Positions 37,220 through 47,547 of a stretch of 64,000 nt of DNA are shown here, piece after piece. Numbering within the stretch: the first letter of the stretch is position 1; each line of letters starts with the position of its first letter. A program made the position numbers and the translations under genes. This stretch comes from Aeromonas diversa CDC 2478-85 (lineage in GTDB: Bacteria > Pseudomonadota > Gammaproteobacteria > Enterobacterales > Aeromonadaceae). A model generated the notes under the pieces. It was not told the origin of the DNA, did no database searches, and was given only the letters and a program-made list of their open reading frames with translations. The stretch spans positions 62,001 to 126,000 of the forward strand of contig NZ_CDCE01000031.1 of NCBI RefSeq assembly GCF_000819805.1, read 5' to 3'.

Positions 37220-38755
37220 ATGTCTGAACAAACCATGACTCCGGAAGTAGAACTCGGCCAGGAACTCAACAATGAGATGGCAGAGCGTCGCTCCAAGCTG
37301 GCCGCCCTGCGCGCCCAGGGCAATCCCTTCCCCAACGACTTCCGTCGTGACAGCCTCTCTGGCGACCTGCACGCCGAGTTCGGCGATAAATCGGAAGAAG
37401 AGCTGGCGGCCCTGGGTAAACGGGTGAGCATCGCCGGTCGTATCATGACCCGCCGCATCATGGGCAAGGCGGCGTTTGCCACCCTGCAGGACATGGCTGG
37501 CAAGATCCAGATCTACGTGACCCGTGACGATCTGCCGGAAGGCTTCTACAACGAGCAGTTCAAGAAGTGGGATCTGGGTGACATCGTCGGTGTCGAAGGG
37601 ACTGTGTTCAAGACCAAGACCGGTGAGCTCTCCGTGCACGTCTCCACTGTCCGCCTGCTGACCAAGGCGCTGCGCCCGCTGCCCGAGAAGCATAAGGGCC
37701 TGACCGACCAGGAAGCTCGCTGCCGCCAGCGTTACCTGGATCTGATCGCCAACGAAGAGTCCCGCAAGACCTTCGTGACCCGCACCAAGGTGGTGGCCGG
37801 TATTCGCAAGTTCCTGAACGACAAGCGCTTCATGGAAGTGGAAACCCCCATGATGCAGGTGATTCCGGGCGGCGCCTCCGCGCGTCCCTTCATCACCCAC
37901 CACAATGCGCTGGACATCGACATGTACCTGCGTATCGCTCCGGAACTCTATCTGAAGCGTCTGGTCGTGGGTGGCTTCGAGCGGGTGTACGAGATCAACC
38001 GTAACTTCCGTAACGAAGGCATCTCGGTGCGTCACAACCCCGAGTTCACCATGCTCGAGTTCTACATGGCCTACGCCGACTACATCGACCTGATGGATCT
38101 CACCGAAGAGATGCTGCGTACCCTGGCGCAGGACATCCTGGGCGACACCAAGATCCGCTACGCCAAAGAGGGCGAAGAGGGCCTGACCATCGACTTCGGC
38201 CAGCCGTTCCAGCGTCTCTCCATGGTTGATTCCATCCTGAAGTACAACCCGGATGTGACCCGTGACGATCTGGCGACCCTGGAGAAGGCCACCGCCGTCG
38301 CCAAGCGCCTGAAGATCGAGCTGATGAAGAGCTGGGAGCTGGGCCACGTGATCACCGCGATCTTCGAAGAGACCGTGGAACACATGCTGCTGCAACCGAC
38401 CTTCATCACCGAGTACCCGGCCGCCGTCTCCCCGCTGGCTCGCCGTAACGACCAGAACCCGGACGTGACCGACCGCTTCGAGTTCTTCATCGGTGGCCGC
38501 GAGCTGGCCAACGGCTTCTCCGAGCTGAACGATGCCGAAGATCAGGCCGAGCGCTTCCAGGCTCAGGTTGACCAGAAGGCTGCCGGCGACGACGAAGCCA
38601 TGTTCTACGACGCCGACTTCGTCACCGCGCTGGAACACGGCCTGCCGCCGACCGCCGGTCAGGGTATCGGTATCGACCGTCTGGTCATGCTGTTCACCAA
38701 CAGCCACACCATCCGTGACGTGATCCTGTTCCCGGCCTTGCGTCCGCAGAAGTAA
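37220..38755 (+). CDS. lysS: Lysyl-tRNA synthetase (class II)
   Basis: A 511-residue class II synthetase charging tRNA-Lys. Seen: N-terminal OB-fold anticodon-binding domain ([32 protein letters not shown]), motif 1 around [21 protein letters not shown], motif 2 ([36 protein letters not shown]) and motif 3 ([20 protein letters not shown]). It follows prfB by 21 bases, the conserved prfB-lysS operon. Confidence 0.98.
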   Translation: MSEQTMTPEVELGQELNNEMAERRSKLAALRAQGNPFPNDFRRDSLSGDLHAEFGDKSEEELAALGKRVSIAGRIMTRRIMGKAAFATLQDMAGKIQIYVTRDDLPEGFYNEQFKKWDLGDIVGVEGTVFKTKTGELSVHVSTVRLLTKALRPLPEKHKGLTDQEARCRQRYLDLIANEESRKTFVTRTKVVAGIRKFLNDKRFMEVETPMMQVIPGGASARPFITHHNALDIDMYLRIAPELYLKRLVVGGFERVYEINRNFRNEGISVRHNPEFTMLEFYMAYADYIDLMDLTEEMLRTLAQDILGDTKIRYAKEGEEGLTIDFGQPFQRLSMVDSILKYNPDVTRDDLATLEKATAVAKRLKIELMKSWELGHVITAIFEETVEHMLLQPTFITEYPAAVSPLARRNDQNPDVTDRFEFFIGGRELANGFSELNDAEDQAERFQAQVDQKAAGDDEAMFYDADFVTALEHGLPPTAGQGIGIDRLVMLFTNSHTIRDVILFPALRPQK

Positions 38756-38778
38756 GCGAGCAGGTCATTATGCATCCC

Positions 38779-38806
38779 AAGCCCCGGTTTTCCGGGGCTT
38801 TTTTGT
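38779..38806 (+). terminator. lysS terminator
   Basis: Stem AAGCCCCGG / CCGGGGCTT with TTTT loop and T6 tail. Confidence 0.92.
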
Positions 38807-38882
38807 TTCCCTCTCCCGGCTTGAGCACCTGCCTTGCTTGGGGCATGCTGTCTCACTCCCCTGACTGAAGGAGCCGTCATTC

Positions 38883-39779
38883 ATGAACCTGCGCGATCTC
38901 GAATACCTGGTGGCCTTGGAAGAAGAGAGGCACTTTCGCAAGGCGGCCGAGCGCTGCTTCGTCAGCCAGCCGACTCTGAGCGGCCAGGTCCAGAAGCTGG
39001 AGAACGAGCTCGGGGTGATCCTCATCGAGCGCACCTCGCGCAAGGTGCTCTTCACTCCGGCCGGGGAGGCGGTTGCCCGTCAGGCCCGTCAGGTGCTTGG
39101 CGAGGTGGATGAGCTGAAGGCGCTGGCACAGCGTTTTGCCGAGCCCATGTCCGGCGAGATCCACATCGGCCTGATTCCTACGGTGGGGCCCTATCTGCTC
39201 CCCCACGTGATCCAGGATCTGCGCGAGCAATTTCCCAAGCTGGAGTTCTTCCTCTACGAAGAGCAGACCCAGGTGCTGCTTAAACGGCTGGAAGCCGGTG
39301 AACTGGACTGTCTGATCCTGGCTCAGCTCGATGGTATGGAGGGGTTTGGTTCAATCCCGCTCTATCAGGAGTCCATGTGGTTGGCACTGCCCTATGGTCA
39401 CCCACAGGCCGAACAGGCTGAGATCCCGTTTCAGGCCCTTAAGGGCAGAAAACTGCTGATGCTGGCCGATGGCCACTGCCTGCGTGAACAGGCGCTCGGC
39501 TTCTGTTTCGCCGCCGGAGTGGGTGAGGACCAACGCTTCCAGGGGACCAGCCTCGAGACCCTGCGCAACATGGTGGCGGCGGGCAGCGGCATGACGCTGG
39601 TGCCGGCACTGGCGGTGCCGGGAAGGGATGGGGGAGGGGTCAGCTATCGCCCCGTGGTGGATCCGGTTCCGGGGAGGACCATATCGCTCCTCTACCGGCA
39701 CTACTCGGTGCGACGGCCTTGTTTCAACGAGCTGGCTGCTCGCATTGCCCAATTGATGGGAAAAAAAATGGCGGGGTGA
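38883..39779 (+). CDS. oxyR: Peroxide-sensing regulator OxyR
   Basis: A 298-residue LysR regulator that turns on catalase, alkyl hydroperoxide reductase and related genes when H2O2 oxidises it. Seen: helix-turn-helix ERHFRKAAERCFVSQPTLSGQVQKLE and, decisively, the redox pair C199 and C208 in DGHCLREQALGFC, at the same numbers as in E. coli. GAAGGAG lies about ten bases before the ATG. It converges on mrcA, with a shared terminator. Confidence 0.97.
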   Translation: MNLRDLEYLVALEEERHFRKAAERCFVSQPTLSGQVQKLENELGVILIERTSRKVLFTPAGEAVARQARQVLGEVDELKALAQRFAEPMSGEIHIGLIPTVGPYLLPHVIQDLREQFPKLEFFLYEEQTQVLLKRLEAGELDCLILAQLDGMEGFGSIPLYQESMWLALPYGHPQAEQAEIPFQALKGRKLLMLADGHCLREQALGFCFAAGVGEDQRFQGTSLETLRNMVAAGSGMTLVPALAVPGRDGGGVSYRPVVDPVPGRTISLLYRHYSVRRPCFNELAARIAQLMGKKMAG

Positions 39780-39796
39780 CCCGCCATTTGGTTTTC
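39761..39796. terminator. Terminator between oxyR and mrcA
   Basis: ATGGCGGG-GTGA-CCCGCCAT stem, A8 on the left and T-rich bases on the right; it contains the oxyR stop and serves both convergent genes. Confidence 0.85.
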
Positions 39797-39803
39797 TGCT
39801 CTG

Positions 39804-42266
39804 TCAGAAGATGTCATCGGTGGAGATACTCTCTCCGCCTTCCAGGGGATCCCCACTTCCAACGGGTTCGGCGTAGCGGGTCGGCTCTGTGCCTTGCTTG
39901 AAGTACTCGCTATGGCTGCCGGGCCCACCATGGCTGAGCAGACCGCTCTCGTTGTCTACCGCCAGAGAGACGATATCGGCCGGTTTGATGTATTCCTGCT
40001 CCGGCATTCCCTTCAGCGCGACCTTCATGAAATCGATCCAGATGGGCTGCGCCGTGTTGCCGCCGAAGGCACCGGCACCGAGGGAGCGCTGGTGGTTGTC
40101 GAAACCGATCCAGGCGGTGGCCACCATGCCGGGGGTAAAGCCGGAGAACCAGAGATCGCGGGCCTCGTTGGTGGTCCCTGTCTTGCCGGCGATGTCGCGT
40201 CGCTTGAGCTCGACAGCCGCGCGCCAGCCGGTGCCACGCCAGCCGTCGCCGCCCCAGATAGCGGTCTTGAGGGTATCGGCGATGAGGAAGGCGCTCTGCG
40301 GGCTGATGGCTCGCGGCGCACAGGCCTGGTCGGCAACAGGCGCACATTGGGCCGGCAGGCCAACGGCTTGCGGAGCCTGATCACCCTCTATGGGGGCGCT
40401 CACGCTGTCGGAGACGGCGCAATCGACACAGGCAATCGCGGTCTTGTTCTCGAAGAGGAGGTTGCCACTGTTATCCTCGACCTTCTGGATGAAGTAGGGA
40501 GTCACCAAATGCCCGCCGTTGGCGAAGGCGGCGTAGCCGCGTACTACTTCCAACGGGGTGAACTCGGCGGCGCCCAATGCGAGCGGCTCATAGGGGGCCA
40601 GCTGATCGCGAGGAAAACCGAAGCGGGAGAGACCATCGACAAAAGTATTGATGCCAATGGCGCGCAGCAGGCGTACCGACATGACGTTCTTCGATTTGGC
40701 CAGGCCCATTCGCAGCGGTAGCGGTCCCTCATAGACGGGGGGAGAGTTCTTGGGCTGCCACGCCTTGCCTGAAGAGGGGTCCCACTGGTTAATGGGGGCG
40801 TCGTTGATGAGCGAGGCCAGGGTATAACCCTGCTCAAGCGCCGTGGCGTAGAGGAAGGGCTTGATATTGGAGCCAATTTGGCGACGCGCCTGTTCGACCC
40901 GGTTGAACTTGGAGAGTTCGAAACTAAAGCCGCCGACCAGCCCTTCTACCGCGCCGTCGTGGGGATTAAGCGCCACCAAGGCGGCGTTGGCATCCGGTAC
41001 TTGCCCCAGGATGAGGCGCTCACCCTGTTCTCTGACCCAGATCTGGGCGCCGACCTTAAGTACATCGCGAGCGCTGCGCGGTGCCTGCCCCATGCGTGAG
41101 TCGTTGATGAAGGGGCGGGCCCACTTGATGGCGTTCCAGTCCAGTTCACCCTGCTTGCCAAACTTGAGGATCACCTGGGCGGTGCGATCACCCAGTTCGG
41201 TCACGACGGCCGGAATGAGTGGGCTGTAGCTGGGCTGCTTCGACAGATAGTCGGTGATCTGCTGGTATTCCCAGGCCGTTTCCCCATGCTGCCAAAGCTG
41301 CTTTTCGGGGCCCCGGTAACCATGGCGCATGTCGTAGTCAAACAGTCCGGTGAGCAGGGCGTCGCGAGCCGCCTGCTGGCGTTTGGAATCGACAGTGGTG
41401 TAAACGTGCAGGCCCATGGTGTAGGCATCTTCGCCAAACTGCTCCACCATCTTCTGGCGTACCATCTCACCGAGGTAGGGAGCATAGAGGGTCAGCTCGG
41501 CGCCGTGATAGCGGGCCACCACCGGCTTTTGCGAGTACTCGTCATACTGGGCCTGGGTGATCTTGCCGGTGTCGAGCATGCGACCGAGCACGACGTTGCG
41601 GCGATCGAAGGCGCGCTGGGGCGAGCGGATCGGGTTGAGCAGGGAAGGGGCCTTGGGCAGGCCTGCAATGATGGCGATCTGATCCAGGCTCAGCTCGGAG
41701 ACCGACTTGCCGAAGTAGACTTGGGCGGCAGCCCCGACCCCGAAGGCGCGATAGCCGAGGGGGATCTTGTTGAGGTAGAGCTCGAGGATCTCATCTTTGC
41801 TGAGGCTCTGCTCGATACGCCAGGCCAGGAAGATCTCCTTGACCTTACGAATGATGGTTTTCTCATTGGAGAGGAAGAAGTTACGCGCCACCTGCTGGGT
41901 GATGGTGCTCGCGCCCTGGCTGGCATGGCCAGAGGCGGCGACGGCGAGGGCGGCTCGCAATATACCGATGGGGTCTATGCCCGGATGCTCGTAGAAACGG
42001 GCGTCCTCGGTGGCCAGCACCGCATCGATCATCTGCTGTGGAATCTCGTTGAGCTTGAGCGGGATGCGGCGCACTTCGCCATACTGGGAGATGAGTTCCC
42101 CATCACGGCTATAGACCCGCATCGGGGTGGCCAGCTGGACATCCTTAAGAGAGCTGACATCGGGCAGCTGGGGTTTGATGTAGAAGTAGATGCCGAGTAA
42201 AGAGGCTGCACCGAGTACAGCACATAACATTCCGGCAAAGAGCAGGCGCACAAGCCATTTCAACAT
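39804..42266 (-). CDS. mrcA: Penicillin-binding protein 1A
   Basis: An 820-residue bifunctional peptidoglycan synthase. Order: TM anchor (LVRLLFAGMLCAVLGAASLLGIYF), glycosyltransferase domain with the catalytic Glu in ATEDARFYEHPGIDPIGILRAA and QGASTITQQVARNFFL, an ODP/OB-like insert, then the transpeptidase domain with active serine in IGSNIKPFLYAT and the KTG motif in GKTGTTNEARD. The open frame is 30 codons longer, but MLKWLVRLL aligns with the start of E. coli PBP1A. Divergent from pilM, the common ponA-pilMNOPQ arrangement. Confidence 0.97.
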   Translation of the reverse strand: MLKWLVRLLFAGMLCAVLGAASLLGIYFYIKPQLPDVSSLKDVQLATPMRVYSRDGELISQYGEVRRIPLKLNEIPQQMIDAVLATEDARFYEHPGIDPIGILRAALAVAASGHASQGASTITQQVARNFFLSNEKTIIRKVKEIFLAWRIEQSLSKDEILELYLNKIPLGYRAFGVGAAAQVYFGKSVSELSLDQIAIIAGLPKAPSLLNPIRSPQRAFDRRNVVLGRMLDTGKITQAQYDEYSQKPVVARYHGAELTLYAPYLGEMVRQKMVEQFGEDAYTMGLHVYTTVDSKRQQAARDALLTGLFDYDMRHGYRGPEKQLWQHGETAWEYQQITDYLSKQPSYSPLIPAVVTELGDRTAQVILKFGKQGELDWNAIKWARPFINDSRMGQAPRSARDVLKVGAQIWVREQGERLILGQVPDANAALVALNPHDGAVEGLVGGFSFELSKFNRVEQARRQIGSNIKPFLYATALEQGYTLASLINDAPINQWDPSSGKAWQPKNSPPVYEGPLPLRMGLAKSKNVMSVRLLRAIGINTFVDGLSRFGFPRDQLAPYEPLALGAAEFTPLEVVRGYAAFANGGHLVTPYFIQKVEDNSGNLLFENKTAIACVDCAVSDSVSAPIEGDQAPQAVGLPAQCAPVADQACAPRAISPQSAFLIADTLKTAIWGGDGWRGTGWRAAVELKRRDIAGKTGTTNEARDLWFSGFTPGMVATAWIGFDNHQRSLGAGAFGGNTAQPIWIDFMKVALKGMPEQEYIKPADIVSLAVDNESGLLSHGGPGSHSEYFKQGTEPTRYAEPVGSGDPLEGGESISTDDIF

Positions 42267-42492
42267 GAAGTAACTACCGATCGTCTTAAATTTGGCCAAC
42301 GGGCGCAGAGTATAGCCGTTTTGGGGGGGCAAAATCGACGTTTTTCCCCTCCCCAATGGGGAGGCGTTTTCCCCAGAAAAGACTTCATGTGAGACCTTGT
42401 CGAGGTTCTAGAGACTTAATATTGCTCGACCTGTCCAATCGGGGAATCATGGAATAGACTGAAAAATCAATAGACATGGATGTGGCAGCCTT

Positions 42493-43554
42493 ATGATTGC
42501 ACTCTTCAGGGAAGGATCCTTGGTGCCCATGCTGGGGGTCGATTTTGGAACACACTCCGTCAAAGGGGTCATATTGGCGGGACGTGCCGGCAAGTTTGCC
42601 ATCGAGGGCGCGGCCGACGGGCCTATGCCAAAAGGTGTGTTGGTCGACTATCAATTGCAGGATATCGAGAAGGTTGGCCATGTACTCAAGGGGCTGAAGA
42701 GAAGCCTCCCCGGTGCCGGCCAATTTGCCGCGACGGCGGTCACTGGCTCCAATGTCATCAGCAAGGTACTGCTGCTGGATGCAGGTCTGAGCGATAGCGA
42801 GCTTAACGGTCAGGTCATGCAGGAGGCAGAGCAGCTCATCCCCTTTCCCCTCGACGAGATCAGTCTCGATTACGAGGTCCTCGGGCCCAGCAGCAACGAC
42901 CCGGAGCGCAATGAGGTGTTGCTGAGTGCCGCCCGTACCGAGAGCATCAGTGGCCGAGTCAGCGCCCTTGCTGAAGCCGGATTTATCACCCGTGTGGTGG
43001 ACGTCGGTGCCCATGCCCTGGGGCGTGCCGTCGTCACCTGCTATCCCCAGTTGCTTGAGAGCAGCAAGGCGACAGCCATTGTCGATATCGGTGCCAGTGC
43101 CCTCACCTTTGCGACCATGGTGAGAGGTGAAGTCATCTACTCGCGCCTGCAAAATTTCGGCGGTGATCAATATACCCAGGCGCTCTCTTCCTTTTACGGG
43201 ATGACGCTCGACGAAGCCGAGCATGCGAAGCAGACCCGTCAACTTCCAGCAGGCCATGAAATGGATGTCACTGAACCTCATATGGCGACGCTTTTGCAGC
43301 ACATTAAGCGCAATACGCAGCTCTTTTGCAGTTCATCCGGATTTCGTGAGATCTCTGAGCTGGTCCTCACCGGCGGGGCCAGTCTCGTACCCGGTTTACC
43401 GGCCTATCTTGCCAGGGAGCTGGAGATTGAGGTGCGTCACCCCGACCCTTTTAGCGAGTTTGGCCACGATGACGTCAAGGCGCTTGGCCACGGGGCTCGG
43501 TACATGACGGCTTTTGGGCTCGCCCTACGGAGTTTTACGCCATGTCAAATATAA
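42493..43554 (+). CDS. pilM: Type IV pilus assembly protein PilM
   Basis: A 353-residue cytoplasmic actin-like ATPase fold protein of the type IV pilus alignment complex; in the family it binds the N-terminal tail of PilN. Seen: phosphate-1 type loop VDFGTHSVKGVILA, later IVDIGASALTFATMVRGEVIYSRLQNFGGDQ and the adenosine-type TGGASLVPGLPAYLA. Head gene of pilMNOPQ, overlapping pilN by 13 bases. The start is uncertain: the ATG at 42493 lacks a strong ribosome site. Confidence 0.94.
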   Translation: MIALFREGSLVPMLGVDFGTHSVKGVILAGRAGKFAIEGAADGPMPKGVLVDYQLQDIEKVGHVLKGLKRSLPGAGQFAATAVTGSNVISKVLLLDAGLSDSELNGQVMQEAEQLIPFPLDEISLDYEVLGPSSNDPERNEVLLSAARTESISGRVSALAEAGFITRVVDVGAHALGRAVVTCYPQLLESSKATAIVDIGASALTFATMVRGEVIYSRLQNFGGDQYTQALSSFYGMTLDEAEHAKQTRQLPAGHEMDVTEPHMATLLQHIKRNTQLFCSSSGFREISELVLTGGASLVPGLPAYLARELEIEVRHPDPFSEFGHDDVKALGHGARYMTAFGLALRSFTPCQI

Positions 43555-44108
43555 ACCTGTTGCCCTGGCGAGAAGCGCTTAGCCAGCGGCAGAAGAAGCA
43601 GTTTGGCATTCTGCTTGTGGGCTGCCTGGTCGTGACGGCGTCTCTGGCGCTGCTGGCGAACTGGCTGGTGATGAAGCAAGTTGAGGTTCAGCAGGCTCGT
43701 AACCAACGGATCCAGAGCGAGATAGGGTTGCTCGATATCCAGCTGGCCGAGATCGCCAAGCTCAAAGAGGAGCGTCAGGCCTTGATTGCTCGTATGAAGC
43801 TGATTGAGGGATTGCAGGAGCGACGTAACCTGCCGGTGAAGGTATTTGATCAACTACCCGAAATGGTTCCAAATGGCGTCTATCTTGATACTCTGCAACT
43901 GCAGGGAGCCAAGGTCGATGTCACCGGCAAGACAGAAGCCTATGGGCGCGTCGCCAACATGATGCGGCGCATCGATGGCTCTGGATGGTTGGGGCAATCT
44001 CAGATGAATTCCATTTTTGCCACCGATAAAGGGCCGGTGGCCTTAAGCCAGTTTTCCCTGCTGTTTATGGTTCAGGGCGGGCAGGCGACGACGGGGGCGC
44101 CACAATGA
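43542..44108 (+). CDS. pilN: Type IV pilus assembly protein PilN
   Basis: A 188-residue bitopic inner-membrane protein. The short cytoplasmic end starts MSNINLLPWREALSQRQKKQF, whose INLLPWRE motif inserts in PilM. A single helix follows (ILLVGCLVVTASLALLANWLV), then a coiled coil (QARNQRIQSEIGLLDIQLAEIAKLKEER) and a small ferredoxin-like periplasmic domain. It overlaps pilM and, by four bases, pilO. Confidence 0.96.
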   Translation: MSNINLLPWREALSQRQKKQFGILLVGCLVVTASLALLANWLVMKQVEVQQARNQRIQSEIGLLDIQLAEIAKLKEERQALIARMKLIEGLQERRNLPVKVFDQLPEMVPNGVYLDTLQLQGAKVDVTGKTEAYGRVANMMRRIDGSGWLGQSQMNSIFATDKGPVALSQFSLLFMVQGGQATTGAPQ

Positions 44109-44701
44109 ATCTGCAACAGCTTAATGAACTCGACTTCAACGACATAGGTAACTGGCCACGCCTTGCCAAAGGGATCTTTATTCTCTTCTTCTGTGGTCTG
44201 CTGGCGGGGGCGCTTTACTACTATGTCATCTCGGTATCGGTCGATTCGCTTAAACAGGTTCAGGCGCAGGAGGTTGATCTCAAGAGTCAGTTTGAAGCCA
44301 AGGCTCGGCTGGCGGCCAGCCTGCCGGCTTACAAGCAGCAGATGACCGAACTGGTAAAAATGATCGATATCCAGCTCAAGCAGTTGCCCAATACCAACGA
44401 GGTGGCGGGCCTGCTCGATGACATCAGCTTTATTGCGACCGATAACGGGTTGAAACTCAACCGTATCAATTGGGAACCCGAAGTGGCGCGGGAGTTTTCC
44501 ACCGAGCTGCCAATGCGAATTGAAGTGGAGGGGGATTACCATCAACTGGGGCGTTTTACTGCCGGGTTGGCGGCGCTACCCCGCATCGTCATCCTCGATA
44601 CCTTCACCCTTACCGGTAGTGAAAAGGGCACTGGTATTGCCATGAGTATGCTGGCCAAGACTTACCGTTATAACGGTAAGACCGAGGAGAAGAAACCATG
44701 A
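44105..44701 (+). CDS. pilO: Type IV pilus assembly protein PilO
   Basis: A 198-residue partner of PilN with the same build: short cytoplasmic part, one helix (GIFILFFCGLLAGALYYYVISV), a coiled coil (LKQVQAQEVDLKSQFEAKARL), and a periplasmic domain with the TNEVAGLLDDISFIATDNGLKLNRINWEPE block. PilN and PilO form the dimers that link PilM with PilP. Overlaps pilN and pilP by four bases each, so translation is coupled. Confidence 0.96.
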   Translation: MNLQQLNELDFNDIGNWPRLAKGIFILFFCGLLAGALYYYVISVSVDSLKQVQAQEVDLKSQFEAKARLAASLPAYKQQMTELVKMIDIQLKQLPNTNEVAGLLDDISFIATDNGLKLNRINWEPEVAREFSTELPMRIEVEGDYHQLGRFTAGLAALPRIVILDTFTLTGSEKGTGIAMSMLAKTYRYNGKTEEKKP

Positions 44702-45222
44702 ACAGTGGCCATAAGGTCAGTTTACTTCTTCTTGCCTCACTCCTGATGGGCTGTGATGGGGTGAGCGATGTCGATAGCTATATCGCCGAGGTGCGAGCCC
44801 GACCGCCGGCACCGATCGAGCCGCTTCCTGAAGTTAAGCCATTTGTGCCTATGACCTATAAAGCCGGCGAAGAGCGTAGTCCATTTATTCAGCCTCAGCC
44901 TGAGCAGGGGAGTGCCCTCGCGGAGGTGAAGCCTGAGTGTCGTCGCGAGGAGCAGGATCGTGCCAAGGAGATGCTGGAACAGTATGGTCTGGAAAACCTG
45001 GCCATGACCGGCACCATGGGGCTCAAGGGGCAGTTGTGGGCCTTGGTCACTACACCGGATGGTCAGGTGGTCAAGGTGGGGTTGGATCAGCACATGGGCC
45101 TTAATAATGGGCGCGTTATCCGGATTAGCAGGAATGGATTGGATCTGATTGAGACAGTTCCGGATGGCAAGGGATGCTGGGTGACGAGGGATACCCGGTT
45201 GGCAATGGCAGGCACCAACTAG
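44698..45222 (+). CDS. pilP: Type IV pilus lipoprotein PilP
   Basis: A 174-residue lipoprotein. The signal ends in the lipobox LMGC (cysteine about residue 19), followed by a proline-rich disordered part (ARPPAPIEPLPEVKPFVPMTY) and a beta-sandwich domain (LENLAMTGTMGLKGQLWALVTTPDGQVVKVGLDQHMGLNNGRVIRI). PilP bridges PilNO in the inner membrane and the PilQ secretin. Confidence 0.96.
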   Translation: MNSGHKVSLLLLASLLMGCDGVSDVDSYIAEVRARPPAPIEPLPEVKPFVPMTYKAGEERSPFIQPQPEQGSALAEVKPECRREEQDRAKEMLEQYGLENLAMTGTMGLKGQLWALVTTPDGQVVKVGLDQHMGLNNGRVIRISRNGLDLIETVPDGKGCWVTRDTRLAMAGTN

Positions 45223-45242
45223 AACCATAAGCAGGGACAGTT

Positions 45243-47354
45243 ATGAAAGGGACAGTGAGGTTTATCAGGACAGGTGTGGCACTGTTGGCTCTGGTATGCC
45301 AAGGAGCATGGGCGGTGGCTACCCTGCAGGAGGTGAGGGTTAATCCCCTGATGTCAGGACGTCTGGTGCTCGAGCTCAAGTTTAGTGAGCCAGTCTCCGG
45401 CTTCACCGACCGCTTGGCCTATCAGCCCGATCAGCTCTGGATGCATATTCCTGGTGCCGTCGGTGCCTTGCAGACGAATCCCTTGCCGATCCGTCAACAG
45501 GGTGTCGGAGAGGTCAAGGTCGAATCGAAGGGCTCGGGCCTCGATGTCCGAGTTGGTCTCGATGAGCTGATGCCATATCAGATCAACCAGCAGGGAAGCT
45601 CTCTGTTGATTGCGCTGGGAAATGAGGCCAATGCTCCTCTGCGTGCCGCCACTCCTTATGTTACTGCGTCAGCCTCAGCAACCGGCCTCACGACGGCTGC
45701 GCCCCGTCCGATCATGAGCAAGAGTGCAGGGCAGACGACCGGGGATTATTTCAATTCGGTTCGTAACCTCGATTTTCGCCGTGGTAAGGATGGGCGGGGA
45801 GAATTTCTGGTGCGCCTGGATAACAGCTCGGCAGCTATCGACATCAGTGCTCAGGGGCAGAAGGTAAAGGCCAAGTTTTTCGGCACTCGGTTGCCTGACG
45901 AGTGGCTCAATGTGATGAACGTGCGAGACTTTTCCACTCCTGTGACCCAGGTCGAGGCGTTTCGTCAGGGTCGGGACACGCTGTTTGAGTTAACGGTCAA
46001 CGGCAGTTATGACTATCGCTACGATCAAGCCGAGAATCTGTTCATCATTCAGGTCGACAAGAAGGTCGCAGGGGAAGCCAAGAAGTATGCAGGCAAACCT
46101 ATTTCTTTGAATTTCCAGAATATTCCCGTCAGGACTGTGCTGCAGATCATCGCTGACTTCAACCACTTCAACCTGGTGACCACAGATTCGGTCAGCGGCA
46201 ATATCACGCTGCGTCTGGACGGGGTCCCCTGGGAGCAGGCGTTGGATGTCATCCTCAAGGTCAAGGGGCTCGACAAGCGGCTCGACAACAACATCCTTCT
46301 TGTGGCTCCCGCCGACGAGATCGCGGCCCGTGAGAAACAGCAGATGGAAAGCCGTAACCAAGCGGCTGAATTGGCACCGCTTCAGACCGAGCTCCTTCAA
46401 GTTAACTACGCCAAGGCTGCGGAAGTCGCTGCTTTGCTCTCGTCCGAGAGCACCAAGCTGCTCTCCAATCGGGGGGCTGTGAGCGTCGATGAACGGACCA
46501 ACCTGCTCGTCATTAAGGACACCGCCGAGGTGATCGACAGTGTGAAGCGGATGCTCGAGATGCTCGATATTCCGGTGCGTCAAGTCGTGATCGAAGCGCG
46601 CATGGTGACGATCGACGATGGCCTCGACGAGGCGCTTGGGGTGCGTTGGGGCGTGACCAAGAACGATGGGCACGGCAACAGTACATCGGGCTCGATTGAA
46701 GGCAATGATGGTTCCGGAAACGACAAAGGCACCAGCCTGATAACTCGTCCGGGTATCGAAGACAGGCTCAATGTCAATCTGCCGGTGGCCAATGCGGCGG
46801 GAACCATCGCCTTCCAGGTGGCGCGTCTGGCCGATGGCACTCTGCTCGATTTGGAACTCTCTGCACTCGAGAAAGAGAGCAAGGCCGAGATCATCGCCAG
46901 TCCACGGGTCACAACGGCCAATCAGAAACCCGCGTTGATCGAGCAGGGGACCGAAATACCCTATGTTGAGTCTGCCTCTAGCGGCGCGACATCGGTGACC
47001 TTCAAGAAGGCAGTGTTGAGCCTCAAAGTCACACCCCAGATAACGCCGGATAACAGGGTGATACTGGATCTGACCGTGACTCAGGACACCAAGGGGGAGA
47101 CGGTGCCGACCGGTACGGGGGATGCCGTGTCCATCAATGCCCAGTCCATTACCACACAAGTGCTGGTGGATAATGGCGAGACTCTGGTGCTGGGGGGTAT
47201 CTATCAGCAGACCATACTAAATGACGTTAGTAAGGTGCCCTTGCTGGGTGATATTCCCGGCCTGGGGATACTGTTCAAGAAGACGACTAGCGAAAATAAG
47301 AAGCGGGAGTTGCTTATCTTTGTGACCCCGAGAATCGTGACCGACGACCTCTAA
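45243..47354 (+). CDS. pilQ: Type IV pilus secretin PilQ
   Basis: A 703-residue outer-membrane secretin through which the pilus passes. Order: signal peptide (VALLALVCQGAWA), one or two AMIN domains for peptidoglycan binding (EVRVNPLMSGRLVLELKFSEPVSGF), N0/N1 domains (ISLNFQNIPVRTVLQIIADFNHFNLV; QTELLQVNYAKAAEVAALL), and the secretin domain ending in VPLLGDIPGLGILFKKTTSENKKRELLIFVTPRIV, the usual secretin signature. A low-complexity Ser/Thr/Ala stretch (about residues 130-160) links AMIN parts. Starts 20 bases after pilP. Confidence 0.97.
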   Translation: MKGTVRFIRTGVALLALVCQGAWAVATLQEVRVNPLMSGRLVLELKFSEPVSGFTDRLAYQPDQLWMHIPGAVGALQTNPLPIRQQGVGEVKVESKGSGLDVRVGLDELMPYQINQQGSSLLIALGNEANAPLRAATPYVTASASATGLTTAAPRPIMSKSAGQTTGDYFNSVRNLDFRRGKDGRGEFLVRLDNSSAAIDISAQGQKVKAKFFGTRLPDEWLNVMNVRDFSTPVTQVEAFRQGRDTLFELTVNGSYDYRYDQAENLFIIQVDKKVAGEAKKYAGKPISLNFQNIPVRTVLQIIADFNHFNLVTTDSVSGNITLRLDGVPWEQALDVILKVKGLDKRLDNNILLVAPADEIAAREKQQMESRNQAAELAPLQTELLQVNYAKAAEVAALLSSESTKLLSNRGAVSVDERTNLLVIKDTAEVIDSVKRMLEMLDIPVRQVVIEARMVTIDDGLDEALGVRWGVTKNDGHGNSTSGSIEGNDGSGNDKGTSLITRPGIEDRLNVNLPVANAAGTIAFQVARLADGTLLDLELSALEKESKAEIIASPRVTTANQKPALIEQGTEIPYVESASSGATSVTFKKAVLSLKVTPQITPDNRVILDLTVTQDTKGETVPTGTGDAVSINAQSITTQVLVDNGETLVLGGIYQQTILNDVSKVPLLGDIPGLGILFKKTTSENKKRELLIFVTPRIVTDDL

Positions 47355-47388
47355 GCGCTTTACAGCGACTGGCAAAACACATATAACC

Positions 47389-47416
47389 TAACGCCCCAAA
47401 GCGGTCGGGGCGTTGG
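47389..47416 (+). terminator. Hairpin after pilQ
   Basis: AACGCCCC (47390-47397) pairs with GGGGCGTT (47407-47414), followed by GGGTTGG rather than a T-run. It may only slow transcription into aroK. Confidence 0.5.
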
Positions 47417-47547
47417 GTTGGCTGGTTGCCAGCCCCCCTTTCTATTGAGATAATTCCCCGTCTGATCCATCGAAAGATGAGGTTCACCGGCATCCCGGGG
47501 TCTTTGTTATCCGGGATCTAACACTGTGAAAGAACAAACGAAAAAAC